From Hyphococcus sp. (GTDB lineage Bacteria; Pseudomonadota; Alphaproteobacteria; Caulobacterales; Parvularculaceae): a DNA stretch of 56,142 nt. The first letter of the stretch is position 1. Every line of letters begins with the position of its first letter. Where the stretch lies: contig JAJFGE010000115.1 of the NCBI GenBank assembly GCA_021776295.1, positions 1 through 56,142 on the forward strand. The letters run 5' to 3'. This document shows, piece after piece, positions 17,343-25,192 of this stretch. A model generated the notes under the pieces. The model was given only the letters and a program-made list of their open reading frames with translations, ran no database searches and was not told the DNA's origin. A program made the position numbers and the translations under genes.

Positions 17343-18521
17343 CTAACCATCTTCGTCTTCCGCCGTACTGGAAACAAAGCGTTCCGGGCGAAAGGGTTGA
17401 AGATGTGTTAACGGCGATTGGCCGGCGGCATCCCCGCCCAGGATTTCGCGCGCCAGCGCCGTCGCGCAAGCCGGCGCCAGCAATATCCCATTGCGATAGT
17501 GACCAAGCGCGAGGAACACGCCCTCGGGCCCGCGCCGGTCGCGCCCCAAAATCGGCCCGCCGTCGGGGGTTGCCGGACGCAAGCCCGACCAGCGTTCGAT
17601 TTCCGGCCAATCGCGAACAGCAGGAACGACATCCGCCGCGCCGGCCCTCAATTTGCGGATCGAGGCGTCGTCAACGCCAGCGTCGCGCCGGCCGGCAATT
17701 TCGGTTGCGCCGATGATCATCCGGCCACCGGCTTTCGGACAGAGATAAGGCAGCGCCGGTTGCGCCGGACAGCGAATGACATGGCGAAACTTGTTCTCGG
17801 CGCTATCGACCGCTAGCGCCTCGCCTTTGACCGGCGTGATCGGCGGCGGCGGCAGACCGGCGATCAGCTGGGTCGCCGCTGCGCCGCTCGCCAACACGAC
17901 GCTCTTAGCCTCAAGCCGTTCGCCATTTGAAAGCGCCAGTCGGTAGCCTGTTGTTGAACAACCCACTTGTTCAACGCGCTGGCCAAAAAGCGTCCCGGCA
18001 TTTTTGCAAAACGCGGCACGCAGCGCGATCAGCACTTTGCGCGGATCGACCTGCGCATCGCCCGGCGCATAAAGCGCTGCGGCGACCCGGTCCGACAGAG
18101 CCGGCTCCTGCTGTCGCGCCTCGTCGCCGTTCAAAAACGATGCGCGACCGCCGCGTGCGCGCAGCTGGTCGCCGCTATGTTTCAACGCCGTCGCCTGCCC
18201 ATCCTCGAACGCAACCGCGAGAATACCGTCATCGCGATAGTCGAGCGCCAGGCCGGTCTCGTCTTCCAGCATCGCGGCAAAATCCGGCCAGGCGGCAAGG
18301 CTTTGCGCGCCCAAGGCGTAAAGCGCATCCGCCATAACCGCATCGCCGGCAGTCTCAAACGAGGCCGCCAGCATGCCGGCGGCGGCGTCCGTCGCCGGGG
18401 GCGTTTCATGGCCCGCATCGATCACCGCGACACTGCGCTGATGGCCCGTCAGCGCGCGCGCAACCGACAGCCCGATCACGCCGCCGCCGATAATCGCAAT
18501 ATCAAAATTGGTTGCGCTCAC
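17343..18521 (-). CDS. thiO: Glycine oxidase ThiO
   Basis: FAD enzyme of the DAO family that oxidises glycine to the imine (dehydroglycine) needed by ThiG. The 392-residue protein has the dinucleotide-binding start FDIAIIGGGVIGLSVARALTG with the ADP-binding acidic residue in VAVIDAGHE, the DAAAGMLAASFE segment typical of ThiO, and the C-terminal flavin motif WSGLRPATPDGGPILGRD...ALGHYRNGILLAPA. The presence of thiSG elsewhere in the window supports ThiO over a generic D-amino-acid dehydrogenase. It is a stand-alone gene on the minus strand, 51 bases downstream of the holin-family gene. Confidence 0.9.
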   Translation of the reverse strand: MSATNFDIAIIGGGVIGLSVARALTGHQRSVAVIDAGHETPPATDAAAGMLAASFETAGDAVMADALYALGAQSLAAWPDFAAMLEDETGLALDYRDDGILAVAFEDGQATALKHSGDQLRARGGRASFLNGDEARQQEPALSDRVAAALYAPGDAQVDPRKVLIALRAAFCKNAGTLFGQRVEQVGCSTTGYRLALSNGERLEAKSVVLASGAAATQLIAGLPPPPITPVKGEALAVDSAENKFRHVIRCPAQPALPYLCPKAGGRMIIGATEIAGRRDAGVDDASIRKLRAGAADVVPAVRDWPEIERWSGLRPATPDGGPILGRDRRGPEGVFLALGHYRNGILLAPACATALAREILGGDAAGQSPLTHLQPFRPERFVSSTAEDEDG

Positions 18522-18574
18522 TTGTGTCTTTCCGGCGATGTCTGTCCTTAAAGTCTGCCGCCTCTGTCAAAAAT

Positions 18575-19174
18575 TCAACCGCCGCGGCGCTGATCTTCAG
18601 ATTTATCTGCTGCGGCTTTTTCTTCCCTCGTCTCGCGCATCAACAATGGCAGCGCCATCAGCCGGGTCTTTTCTTTTGAACCGGAAGATGAGCCGAAAAA
18701 ATAATTCACCACCGCCGCGGTCATGGTCGCCAGCGCGCCAAGCATAATCGAAAACTCGGTCTCGGCGCCGGCCGGCATCTTGCGCGCGACCATGACGCCC
18801 AGCACAGCAAAAAACCCTAAGATGATCAACGCGCCGAGCGCTGACGGCGTCCAGTCGCTCATGACGATTTGCCGCTGGCGCGCGTTGGCGCGGTCTCCCG
18901 CGTCAATGCGTCGGCCTTCTAGGCTTGCCTCACGCAAGGCGATTTTAAATTCCTGTTCGGCCTTTTTGAGCGCGATCAGATGTTGCGGCGAGGCCTGCAC
19001 CAGCATTTCGCTGAGCAATTCTTCATCGCCGTCGGGTGCGCCGAAAATCGCCTTTGAAAGCTGCGCCACCGCAGCGCCGGCGAGCGGGCCGCCCAGCGCA
19101 TGGGCAAGGCTCGGCGCGGCGCCGGCAATGGCGCGTTTGATTTTCCCGCGCACGCCGCTTTTTGTTTTTGCCAT
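18575..19174 (-). CDS. Holin-family protein of the gene-transfer-agent type (3-TM)
   Basis: A 199-residue protein resembling the 'holin of 3TMs, for gene-transfer release' family. The N-terminal part is amphipathic (ALGGPLAGAAVAQLSKAIFG), then a charged helix (about 55-100, LIALKKAEQEFKIALREASLE...), then hydrophobic segments WTPSALGALIILGFFAVLGVMVA and ADTEF-like SIMLGALATMTAAVVNYFFGSSSGSKEKT, and a charged tail. Holins of this group perforate the inner membrane to release gene-transfer-agent particles. No GTA capsid, terminase or tail genes are in the window. ATG at 19174 is preceded by GGAGA; a 10-codon upstream extension is unlikely. The box at 19213-19229 is shared with the EF-hand gene. 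Confidence 0.8.
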   Translation of the reverse strand: MAKTKSGVRGKIKRAIAGAAPSLAHALGGPLAGAAVAQLSKAIFGAPDGDEELLSEMLVQASPQHLIALKKAEQEFKIALREASLEGRRIDAGDRANARQRQIVMSDWTPSALGALIILGFFAVLGVMVARKMPAGAETEFSIMLGALATMTAAVVNYFFGSSSGSKEKTRLMALPLLMRETREEKAAADKSEDQRRGG

Positions 19175-19212
19175 GTGTTTTTCTCCAAGAAGCAAAATTG
19201 ACATTCATGTGG

Positions 19213-19229
19213 AAAAATATTGTGCGGGC
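19213..19229 (-). promoter_or_regulatory. Promoter-like element GCCCGCACAATATTTTT
   Basis: Minus-strand copy differing by one base from the element at 4904-4920 and placed 38 bases before the holin-family start codon (39 for the other copy). CACAAT occupies the place of the TACAAT -10-like hexamer. Confidence 0.4.
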
Positions 19230-19830
19230 GCCATGACGGCCGTGAATGAACCAGACAGCATTTGTTAGATTTAATTTTGTGAAACCCTTGCTAAAAATTC
19301 TAAAACCGCTCGCACACGGCGTGCTCACTGGCGCTTGCAAAAAAGCGACAGGGCGAATAACAAAGGTTGAAATCAACCGGCGATAGAAAACTGTCACGCC
19401 GCACGCAACATCGCCCGATGCCTTAGAGCCAGTTCCAAGACGAGCTAAGCCATCGCAATCTGTTGGCATTAGTGACCCCTCCCTCATGTCTTTGCCGGGC
19501 TTGTCCCGGTACTCCAGAGCCACTGCGCTTCGCCTGCGGTTTTGGATCACCGGGACAAGCCCGATGATGACAAGTTGTGAGAGGTATCTTCAAATATCTA
19601 ATATTGAGTCAGACGGTTAGTTCGGGCGCCGATTAAAAATTCTTCACAATATTTTGAACCGTCTACTCTTTACAGGCGCGAACTTTGGCGCCCAACACCA
19701 CATTCGACCGCATGCGCCCTAATTATGGCGAAAATTCAATTTGCATTCACAAACGGATCAATCCACGGTTGCGCAACAGTGATTCGCCGCCCGTTAAAAG
19801 GGCGCCAAGGCAGAAGCGGTCAATTTTATT
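19230..19830. other. 600-bp intergenic region, no gene seen
   Basis: Between the holin-family upstream region and the antiporter-like gene I see no coding sequence that holds up. The region carries the inverted repeat at 19496-19563 and A+T-rich patches (for example 19260-19310 and 19630-19670) that could hold promoters. CACAATATTTTGAA at about 19645 on the plus strand echoes the core of the shared promoter-like box but sits about 180 bases before the next gene. Confidence 0.5.
19496..19563. repeat. Intergenic inverted repeat with CGGGCTTGTCCCGG ends
   Basis: Perfect 14-bp arms CGGGCTTGTCCCGG (19496-19509) and CCGGGACAAGCCCG (19550-19563) enclose a 40-base centre with a short internal hairpin (TGCGCTTCGCC..). 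This 'GGGCTTGTCCCGG' hairpin is a familiar dispersed repeat in intergenic DNA of many alphaproteobacteria. On RNA it would fold into one strong stem; it lacks a T-run and is probably not a terminator. Confidence 0.7.
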
Positions 19831-21036
19831 ATGGTTTTCATTGCGGCGGCGCTCATCCTCGCCGCCTCTTTCTGGATTCTGGGTAAGGCCAAGGCGCTTG
19901 AAGCCATGGCCCGCGCGCCGGCATTGATTCTGGCCGCCGGGGCTGGCGTGTCGATTTTATACCGCATCGCCGGCGGGCCGTTTGCGCCGTCGGAATGGGC
20001 CGCTACCGGCGCGGATGCTCTCCTCGCGGCGCTGGCCTTTGTCGCCGCGGCGCAATTTCGCCTGTCACGACTGGCCAATGTTTGTCCTGCCTCATTCCGG
20101 TTGACCATCGGCGGGGCGCCGCTTTTTCTGGTGGTTTGCGGACTTGCGGCGTTCATTCTGGTACCGCACCTGACGCTCGGCGCGGCGTTTCTGGTCGCCG
20201 GCGCCTTAACACTCAACGGCGCAGCGTTTGACCGGCGCGCGGTGGCCGATGCGCCAGCACCATCGGTCATCAAAGCAGCGGTGCGCCTAGAAAGCGCGGC
20301 TATTTTGGCGCTTGGCCTGCCAGTGGCGCTATTGCTGGAGGCGGCCGCTACGGCGGCGCCAGTCGGGATGCCGGCGGTGACGCCGGTTTATGAATTTGCC
20401 ATCTCCGCCTTTAAAGCCTTCGCGCTGGGCGGCGGCCTCGGCTTTGTCGCCGCTGTCGTCGGCAATCGGCTGAGAACCCACCAAAGGGCGCCTATAGCCA
20501 TCGCAGCGGGGATCATTGCCGCATGCGTCGCAGCGCTGATCGGCGCCCATCCGGTGATCGCCGCCGCCGCCGCCGGGCTTTTGTGGGGCGAACAGACCAC
20601 CGCGCTGATCACTACCCGCGTGCGGATGCGACGCGTGGTGGAACGGCTGGCAGCGCCGGCGGCCTATTTCGCCTTCGGCCTGTTGCTAGCCCCGCGCCTT
20701 CTCCAGGCTGACCTGTTGACCATCGTCTTCGCGCTCGCGGCCGTCACCATCATGCGCGCCGGCCCGCGCCTCGTGGCGCTCAAGAAAACCACGCTCGCAA
20801 AAGAGAGCCAGATGTTCCTCGCCTGGTTCGGCGGCGCGCCCGGCGCCGCATCGGCGTTGTTTTTAATCTCGCTGTTCGACGCCGCCTCCATCGTCGCCCA
20901 GGACGCAGCGCTCACGGTCGGCGCCCTCGCGGTGACGTTTGGCATCATCGCGGCGAGACTAACCTCCCGCCCGCTATTGAAATCATTGCTGAAACAAACA
21001 GCGGCGGCCAAGAAGCGCGCGCTATTTGCGACTTAA
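19831..21036 (+). CDS. CPA-type cation/proton antiporter-like membrane protein, altered core
   Basis: A 401-residue, very Ala-rich polytopic membrane protein with about 10-12 hydrophobic helices. Its pattern follows CPA1 antiporters: ALGAAFLVAGALTLNG (116-130) aligns with the family's 'LGAILAPTDPVAV', AVRLESAAILALGLP (150-164) with 'ESLLNDATALV', and LAWFGGAPGAASALFLISL with the late 'WGGLRGAISLAL'. The ion-binding residues are not there: T-D-P is replaced by L-N-G and N-D by A-A. Either the alignment is only superficial or this is a non-transporting or differently coupled relative. No KefC-type RCK domain follows. Start at 19831 lacks a clear ribosome site. Convergent with the channel gene, 25 bases apart. 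Confidence 0.55.
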   Translation: MVFIAAALILAASFWILGKAKALEAMARAPALILAAGAGVSILYRIAGGPFAPSEWAATGADALLAALAFVAAAQFRLSRLANVCPASFRLTIGGAPLFLVVCGLAAFILVPHLTLGAAFLVAGALTLNGAAFDRRAVADAPAPSVIKAAVRLESAAILALGLPVALLLEAAATAAPVGMPAVTPVYEFAISAFKAFALGGGLGFVAAVVGNRLRTHQRAPIAIAAGIIAACVAALIGAHPVIAAAAAGLLWGEQTTALITTRVRMRRVVERLAAPAAYFAFGLLLAPRLLQADLLTIVFALAAVTIMRAGPRLVALKKTTLAKESQMFLAWFGGAPGAASALFLISLFDAASIVAQDAALTVGALAVTFGIIAARLTSRPLLKSLLKQTAAAKKRALFAT

Positions 21037-21061
21037 GCCCGCCAGGCTTTGCTTTTCTTAT

Positions 21062-21847
21062 TCATCTCGGCAACCTTCGCGACAGCGCGGCGATCTCCTT
21101 GCGCAGGGCTTTGAGGTCGGCGCTGATGGCTTCCTGACTTGCGGCGAGGTCGTCGATCACCGGGTCGGCGTCTTCTTCGACCACCCGCACGACAATGCCG
21201 ACAAAGAGATTGAGCATGGTGAAGGTGGCGATCATTACGAAGGTGAGGAAAAATATCCACGAGCGCGCATGGGTCTCGGCGACCGTGGCGGCGATGTCGG
21301 GCCAGCCTTCCAGCGTCATCACCTGAAACAAGGTGTACATGGCGGTGAACACATCGCCGAACAGTTGCGGGTGGTCCGGCCCGTAAAGGCTCGCGGCGAT
21401 CACCGCAAACACATAAACGATCAGCGCCAGCACCACCCCGACCGAGGCGATGCCGGGGATGGAATCGAGAAACGCCGAGACCACCAGACGCATCCGCGGG
21501 ATCACCGTGATCACCCTTAACACCCGCAACACCCGGAAGGCGCGCAAGGCCGCCAGCCCGCTGGTCGCCGCCAGGAGTGAAATCATCACAATCACAAAGT
21601 CAAAAACGTTCCAGCCATTGCGAAGATACGCATCGCGCTCGGCCAGGATACGCAAGATAATTTCCCCAACAAAGGCGTAGATGATCACCCGGTCGGTGAG
21701 CATTAACATATCGCCGAAACGGTCCTTGACCTCAGGGAAGGTCTCCGCCCCGAGGATCACAGCATTAACGATAATCAAGGTCAAAACGACGATCTGAAAG
21801 ACGCCGCTTTCAACCAGTTTTTCGACTTTTCCGCGCCACGCGCTCAT
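21062..21847 (-). CDS. Voltage-gated ion channel, NaChBac-type six-TM subunit (filter TLEGWPD)
   Basis: A 261-residue single-domain channel expected to form a tetramer in the inner membrane. S1-S3 are in 15-95, S4 has arginines every third residue (R102, R105, R108, R111), S5 is about 133-155, the pore loop carries TLEGWPD (178-184), and S6 is about 196-222 with the FTMLNLFVGIVV ending. A C-terminal helix (ADLKALRKEIAALSRRL) looks like the four-stranded coiled coil of NavAb-type channels. Most sodium-selective homologues have TLESW; Gly after Glu, as in the calcium-permeable CavMr (TLEGWVD), suggests Ca2+ permeation. Divergent from the TipN-like gene, 101 bases apart. Confidence 0.93.
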   Translation of the reverse strand: MSAWRGKVEKLVESGVFQIVVLTLIIVNAVILGAETFPEVKDRFGDMLMLTDRVIIYAFVGEIILRILAERDAYLRNGWNVFDFVIVMISLLAATSGLAALRAFRVLRVLRVITVIPRMRLVVSAFLDSIPGIASVGVVLALIVYVFAVIAASLYGPDHPQLFGDVFTAMYTLFQVMTLEGWPDIAATVAETHARSWIFFLTFVMIATFTMLNLFVGIVVRVVEEDADPVIDDLAASQEAISADLKALRKEIAALSRRLPR

Positions 21848-21948
21848 ATTTTTCGTCGCTTTGTCTGGGGCTTTGTCTGGGCCATGACTTCAGGCTAGGG
21901 GGATTCTCCAGTAAAACGAACGCCGCTCCTCGCGCCGCCACAGCCGAC

Positions 21949-24567
21949 ATGGCCAACAAAATACCGCCGCCGCCGCCGAAGAATATTGCGCAACCAATTG
22001 GCGGACCGGCGAAAATCCGCTATGCGGGGACCTCATCACCGCCGGAGTGGGGCTTGAGCGACCAAAGCGACGATATCAACGCGCTAGAGGCCGATGCGGA
22101 GGACGCCGCAGAGGCCGCGCCGCGCATGCGTTTTCAAGGCATTGTCGAGGCGGAAAAGGCCGCGGCTGTGACCGCTGGCGACGTCGACGCGATCGAGCCG
22201 ATTGCCCATAATGAGCGCCGCTGGAACGCGATGAGCCGACAGATTTCGCAAGTCTCCCGCCTGACTGCTTTATTTGTGTTCTTTTCCTTCATTGTCGGCA
22301 CGCCGCTGGGCAATTATTTCGCCTATCTTCAACTCAACGGGTCAGCCGCAGGCTGGAGCCCGCTTGCCGCTTTCGGGTTTGAAACCGTACTGTTTGCGTT
22401 CGTGGTGCCGGTACTGGTGTTGTTGATCGGCTATGCGCTCTCGCGCATGGCGACGATGCTCAACGCCGCAGAGTCAATCGCCGCCGCGGCTCAACAAATG
22501 ACCACGCCGGATGTAACGGCGGCGCGCAACGCCGACACGGTCGGCGCGGTTGTCCAAGGTCACATGGAAGCGCTCAATGAAGGGCTCGACGGCGCCCTGT
22601 CGCGGCTTGCCAGTGTGGAATCGATGATCCGCGATCATGTTGCGGCGATCGAACTGGCCGGCGACGCGATTGAGCAAAAAGCCACCGGCGCGGTTGAACG
22701 CGTTGCTGATGAGCGCTCACGGCTGATGGATTTAACCGAAAGCCTGAATGCGCATGCGGATTCTTTTGCCGCCGCGATTGCCGAACGCGCAAAGGCGAGC
22801 ATTGAGGCGCTCAATACTGCCGACACCATATCGGGGCGGGCCGAGCGTGAATTCGATGAACGCCTGACCGGGCTTGAGGCCGCCGCTGAACGGGCGCTCA
22901 CCAGTTTTGAATCGCTGCGCGACGCATTGCGCGACACCGACGAGACCATGCGCCAATCGGCAGGCGCGATCGAAACCGCGGCCACCGACACGCTGCAAGC
23001 GACAGCGCAGGCAAAAGCCGCCGCTGACGCTGCCGCAGACTCAGCGGCACGCAACGCCGCCAATGTCGCCGCCGCCGCAAATCAGGCTTCAGCACAAGCC
23101 AAACAAGCCGCTGACGAGGCCATTCAAACCGCCACGGAAGAAGCTGAACGCGCCGCCGCATCAGCGGTTGAAGCCGCCGCGGAAGAGACTGCAAAAATTC
23201 AGGACGCGGCTGCAAAAACCATTGGCGATATCTCCGAGGCGACCAAGGAAGCGGTTGCCGCCGCGCGCGCCGACGCTGGCGAGGCGACCAAGGCCGCCGA
23301 GGAAGTCGCCGAGGCGGCGCAAAAAACCAGCGAGGCGGTCAAGGCGGCTTCGAGCGATGTTGCCGCCGCCAGCGAAGAGGCGCGCAAAACGTCCGCGCAG
23401 GCAGCGCAATTGTCAGAGGCCGCAACCGCCCAGATTGAAGAGCGCAACAAAGCGCTGGCCGATGCGCGTGCAGCGCTTGAAAAAGAAAACGCGCGGCTTG
23501 AGGCGCTGATCGGCGAGCAACGCAAACGCGCCGACCGTCTGGCCGATGCCATCGCCGCCCAGACCGAACGGCTGAGCGAACTTGCCGAAACCCAATTGCG
23601 CGAACAACAAGCCGCCGCCGAGCGCAACGAGGCCGAAGCCAAAGCGCACGCCGACAAAGAAGCGCAAGAGCGGGCGCTGCAAGAACAGACCGCAGAACAA
23701 GACGCCAAAGCTGCAAAACTGGAAGCCGAACGCCAGGCTGAGGCTTTAGCGCAAGCCGAAGCGCAACAGGCGGCAGAGGCTCTAGCCGAGGCCGAGCGCC
23801 AAACTGCCCAGAAAGCGGCAGAACAAGACGCCAACAAAGCGGCGGAAGAAGAGCGCCTGGCCGCCGAGCGCAAAGTCGCAAACAAAGCGCCGGAGCTGGC
23901 GCTGACGGCAAAAGATAAGCCGGCAAAGCCCAAATCAGCAAAAGATAGGCCCACAAAAAACACCAACGGCGCGGCGCGGCTGGAAGAGCTTGCCCGCGAC
24001 ATTGCCGAGCGCCGACCGCGGCGCGGCTCGCGCCGGCGCAAGGAGCCGCCGGTCGAAGGCAGCCTCAACACAGACGAAATCGCCGCCGATCCCAAACGCT
24101 CAAAAGGCGATGTCTCGTGGCGCGAAATTCTCGACGCCGCCGACGACGCCGAACCGCTGGAGCTTGGGCCGGTCTCACGCAAAACCCCGGCCCTGGCGCG
24201 CGACGAAGCCGCCAACGCCATCCGCATCATTTCCGGCCTGCAAGCGTTTACTTATGAGTTGGAAACAAGGCTCTATGGCGACCCGCCGCCGGCGCTGCAA
24301 GAGCGCTATGATCGCGGCGACCGCAATGTCTTTGCAAACCGGCTGTTGCGGCTTAATGAAGCAGATGTAAAGCGCCGCATACGGAACGAATCTGCGCGCG
24401 ATCAGAAATTTGAAGGCGGGGTGCACAACTTCCTTCAAAGTTTTGAAAAACTGCTCGAGGATGCAACCACATCAGAGACCGCCGACGAAGAGCTTGAGGA
24501 ATATTTAAGCTCGCCGCTGGGCCGGGTTTACCTGTTGATTGGCGCCACCGTCGGATATTTTGCTTAA
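21949..24567 (+). CDS. TipN-like two-TM coiled-coil polarity protein
   Basis: An 872-residue protein with a Pro-rich start (MANKIPPPPPKN), an acidic soluble segment, two TM helices (about 105-126 and 138-164), a very long Ala/Glu/Lys-rich coiled coil (about 180-640), a Lys/Pro-rich basic spacer, and a conserved-looking C-terminal domain (ISGLQAFTYELETRLYGDPP...RNVFANRLLRLN...YLSSPLGRVYLLIGATVGYF). Caulobacter TipN, the new-pole marker that directs polarity, flagellum placement and ParA traffic, has the same length (888), two N-terminal TMs and a coiled-coil body. I therefore infer a TipN homologue; the coiled coil alone would also fit other scaffolds. The extreme composition causes long spurious frames in other phases. 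Confidence 0.7.
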   Translation: MANKIPPPPPKNIAQPIGGPAKIRYAGTSSPPEWGLSDQSDDINALEADAEDAAEAAPRMRFQGIVEAEKAAAVTAGDVDAIEPIAHNERRWNAMSRQISQVSRLTALFVFFSFIVGTPLGNYFAYLQLNGSAAGWSPLAAFGFETVLFAFVVPVLVLLIGYALSRMATMLNAAESIAAAAQQMTTPDVTAARNADTVGAVVQGHMEALNEGLDGALSRLASVESMIRDHVAAIELAGDAIEQKATGAVERVADERSRLMDLTESLNAHADSFAAAIAERAKASIEALNTADTISGRAEREFDERLTGLEAAAERALTSFESLRDALRDTDETMRQSAGAIETAATDTLQATAQAKAAADAAADSAARNAANVAAAANQASAQAKQAADEAIQTATEEAERAAASAVEAAAEETAKIQDAAAKTIGDISEATKEAVAAARADAGEATKAAEEVAEAAQKTSEAVKAASSDVAAASEEARKTSAQAAQLSEAATAQIEERNKALADARAALEKENARLEALIGEQRKRADRLADAIAAQTERLSELAETQLREQQAAAERNEAEAKAHADKEAQERALQEQTAEQDAKAAKLEAERQAEALAQAEAQQAAEALAEAERQTAQKAAEQDANKAAEEERLAAERKVANKAPELALTAKDKPAKPKSAKDRPTKNTNGAARLEELARDIAERRPRRGSRRRKEPPVEGSLNTDEIAADPKRSKGDVSWREILDAADDAEPLELGPVSRKTPALARDEAANAIRIISGLQAFTYELETRLYGDPPPALQERYDRGDRNVFANRLLRLNEADVKRRIRNESARDQKFEGGVHNFLQSFEKLLEDATTSETADEELEEYLSSPLGRVYLLIGATVGYFA

Positions 24568-24568
24568 A

Positions 24569-25192
24569 CTACCCTTGCATCGCCGCTGACGCCTCGCCTT
24601 CTTCAAGCGCCCAGGTGACAATCCCGGCAATGGCGCTGGCAAAGGCGTTGTCAAAGGCGGCGACCACCTCATCGGCGCGATCGCTCGCCGCAGGCGCAGA
24701 CATCTCAAACAGCTTCGCGGCGTAAATTTTTCCCTTGCCGTCAGTGAGGCGAGCATAGATCGATACGCTCGCCGCCCGGCCCTTACGTATATTCAACTGA
24801 ATGGCGCGAAGGTCCGTCTGTAGAACGTAATCGGCTATGGGAACAGCGCCACGGTCGCCGACGGTGATGATGCGACCAGAATCTTCCAGGCTTTGCACCA
24901 GCGCTGTCTGAAAAAGCCGCGGCGCGCGGTCCGCCCATTCGGCGCCGGCAAAATATTGAATTTTCCCAGGCGCTGTCGAGACCGCAATTCGGGTGGTGTC
25001 ATAAACCCGCGTGGTGTGCGGGTCTTCAACCACCAGCGACCAGTCCACGCGCGCGCCAGCCAGCGCATCGGCGTTCACCGCCGAGATATGATAGCGCGGT
25101 TTGGGCGGGCTGGTTTCCGGCAATAGCGAGACGCAGCCGGAGGCGAAAAACGCAAGCCCAAAAACCACCCCGCGGATAATCTGTTTCATCAT
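24569..25192 (-). CDS. ABC-type transport auxiliary lipoprotein (PqiC/YmbA-like)
   Basis: A 207-residue lipoprotein: signal sequence with lipobox ASGC (MMKQIIRGVVFGLAFFASGC), then a domain beginning PPKPRYHISAVN and containing VDWSLVVEDPHTTRVYDTTRIAVS and EWADRAPRLFQTALVQSLEDSGRI, the pattern of ABC-transport-associated lipoproteins that sit in the outer membrane and dock the MCE bridge. It is the last gene of the four-gene MCE operon and its start overlaps the MCE gene by 4 bases (ATGA). The stop lies one base from the convergent TipN-like stop. Confidence 0.85.
   Translation of the reverse strand: MMKQIIRGVVFGLAFFASGCVSLLPETSPPKPRYHISAVNADALAGARVDWSLVVEDPHTTRVYDTTRIAVSTAPGKIQYFAGAEWADRAPRLFQTALVQSLEDSGRIITVGDRGAVPIADYVLQTDLRAIQLNIRKGRAASVSIYARLTDGKGKIYAAKLFEMSAPAASDRADEVVAAFDNAFASAIAGIVTWALEEGEASAAMQG

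Noticed and set aside
18575-19174. Prophage remnant around the holin-family gene
   Set aside because: No integrase, capsid, tail, terminase or attachment-site repeats nearby; neighbours are thiO and a membrane protein.
22574-22792. Minus-strand small open frames inside the TipN-like gene
   Set aside because: Arg-rich antisense frames with no supporting start signals.
22874-24230. Long frames of 200-340 codons inside the TipN-like gene, one extremely Arg/Pro-rich and one Ser/Ala-rich
   Set aside because: They result from the repetitive Ala/Glu codons of the coiled coil read in other phases; composition is not protein-like.
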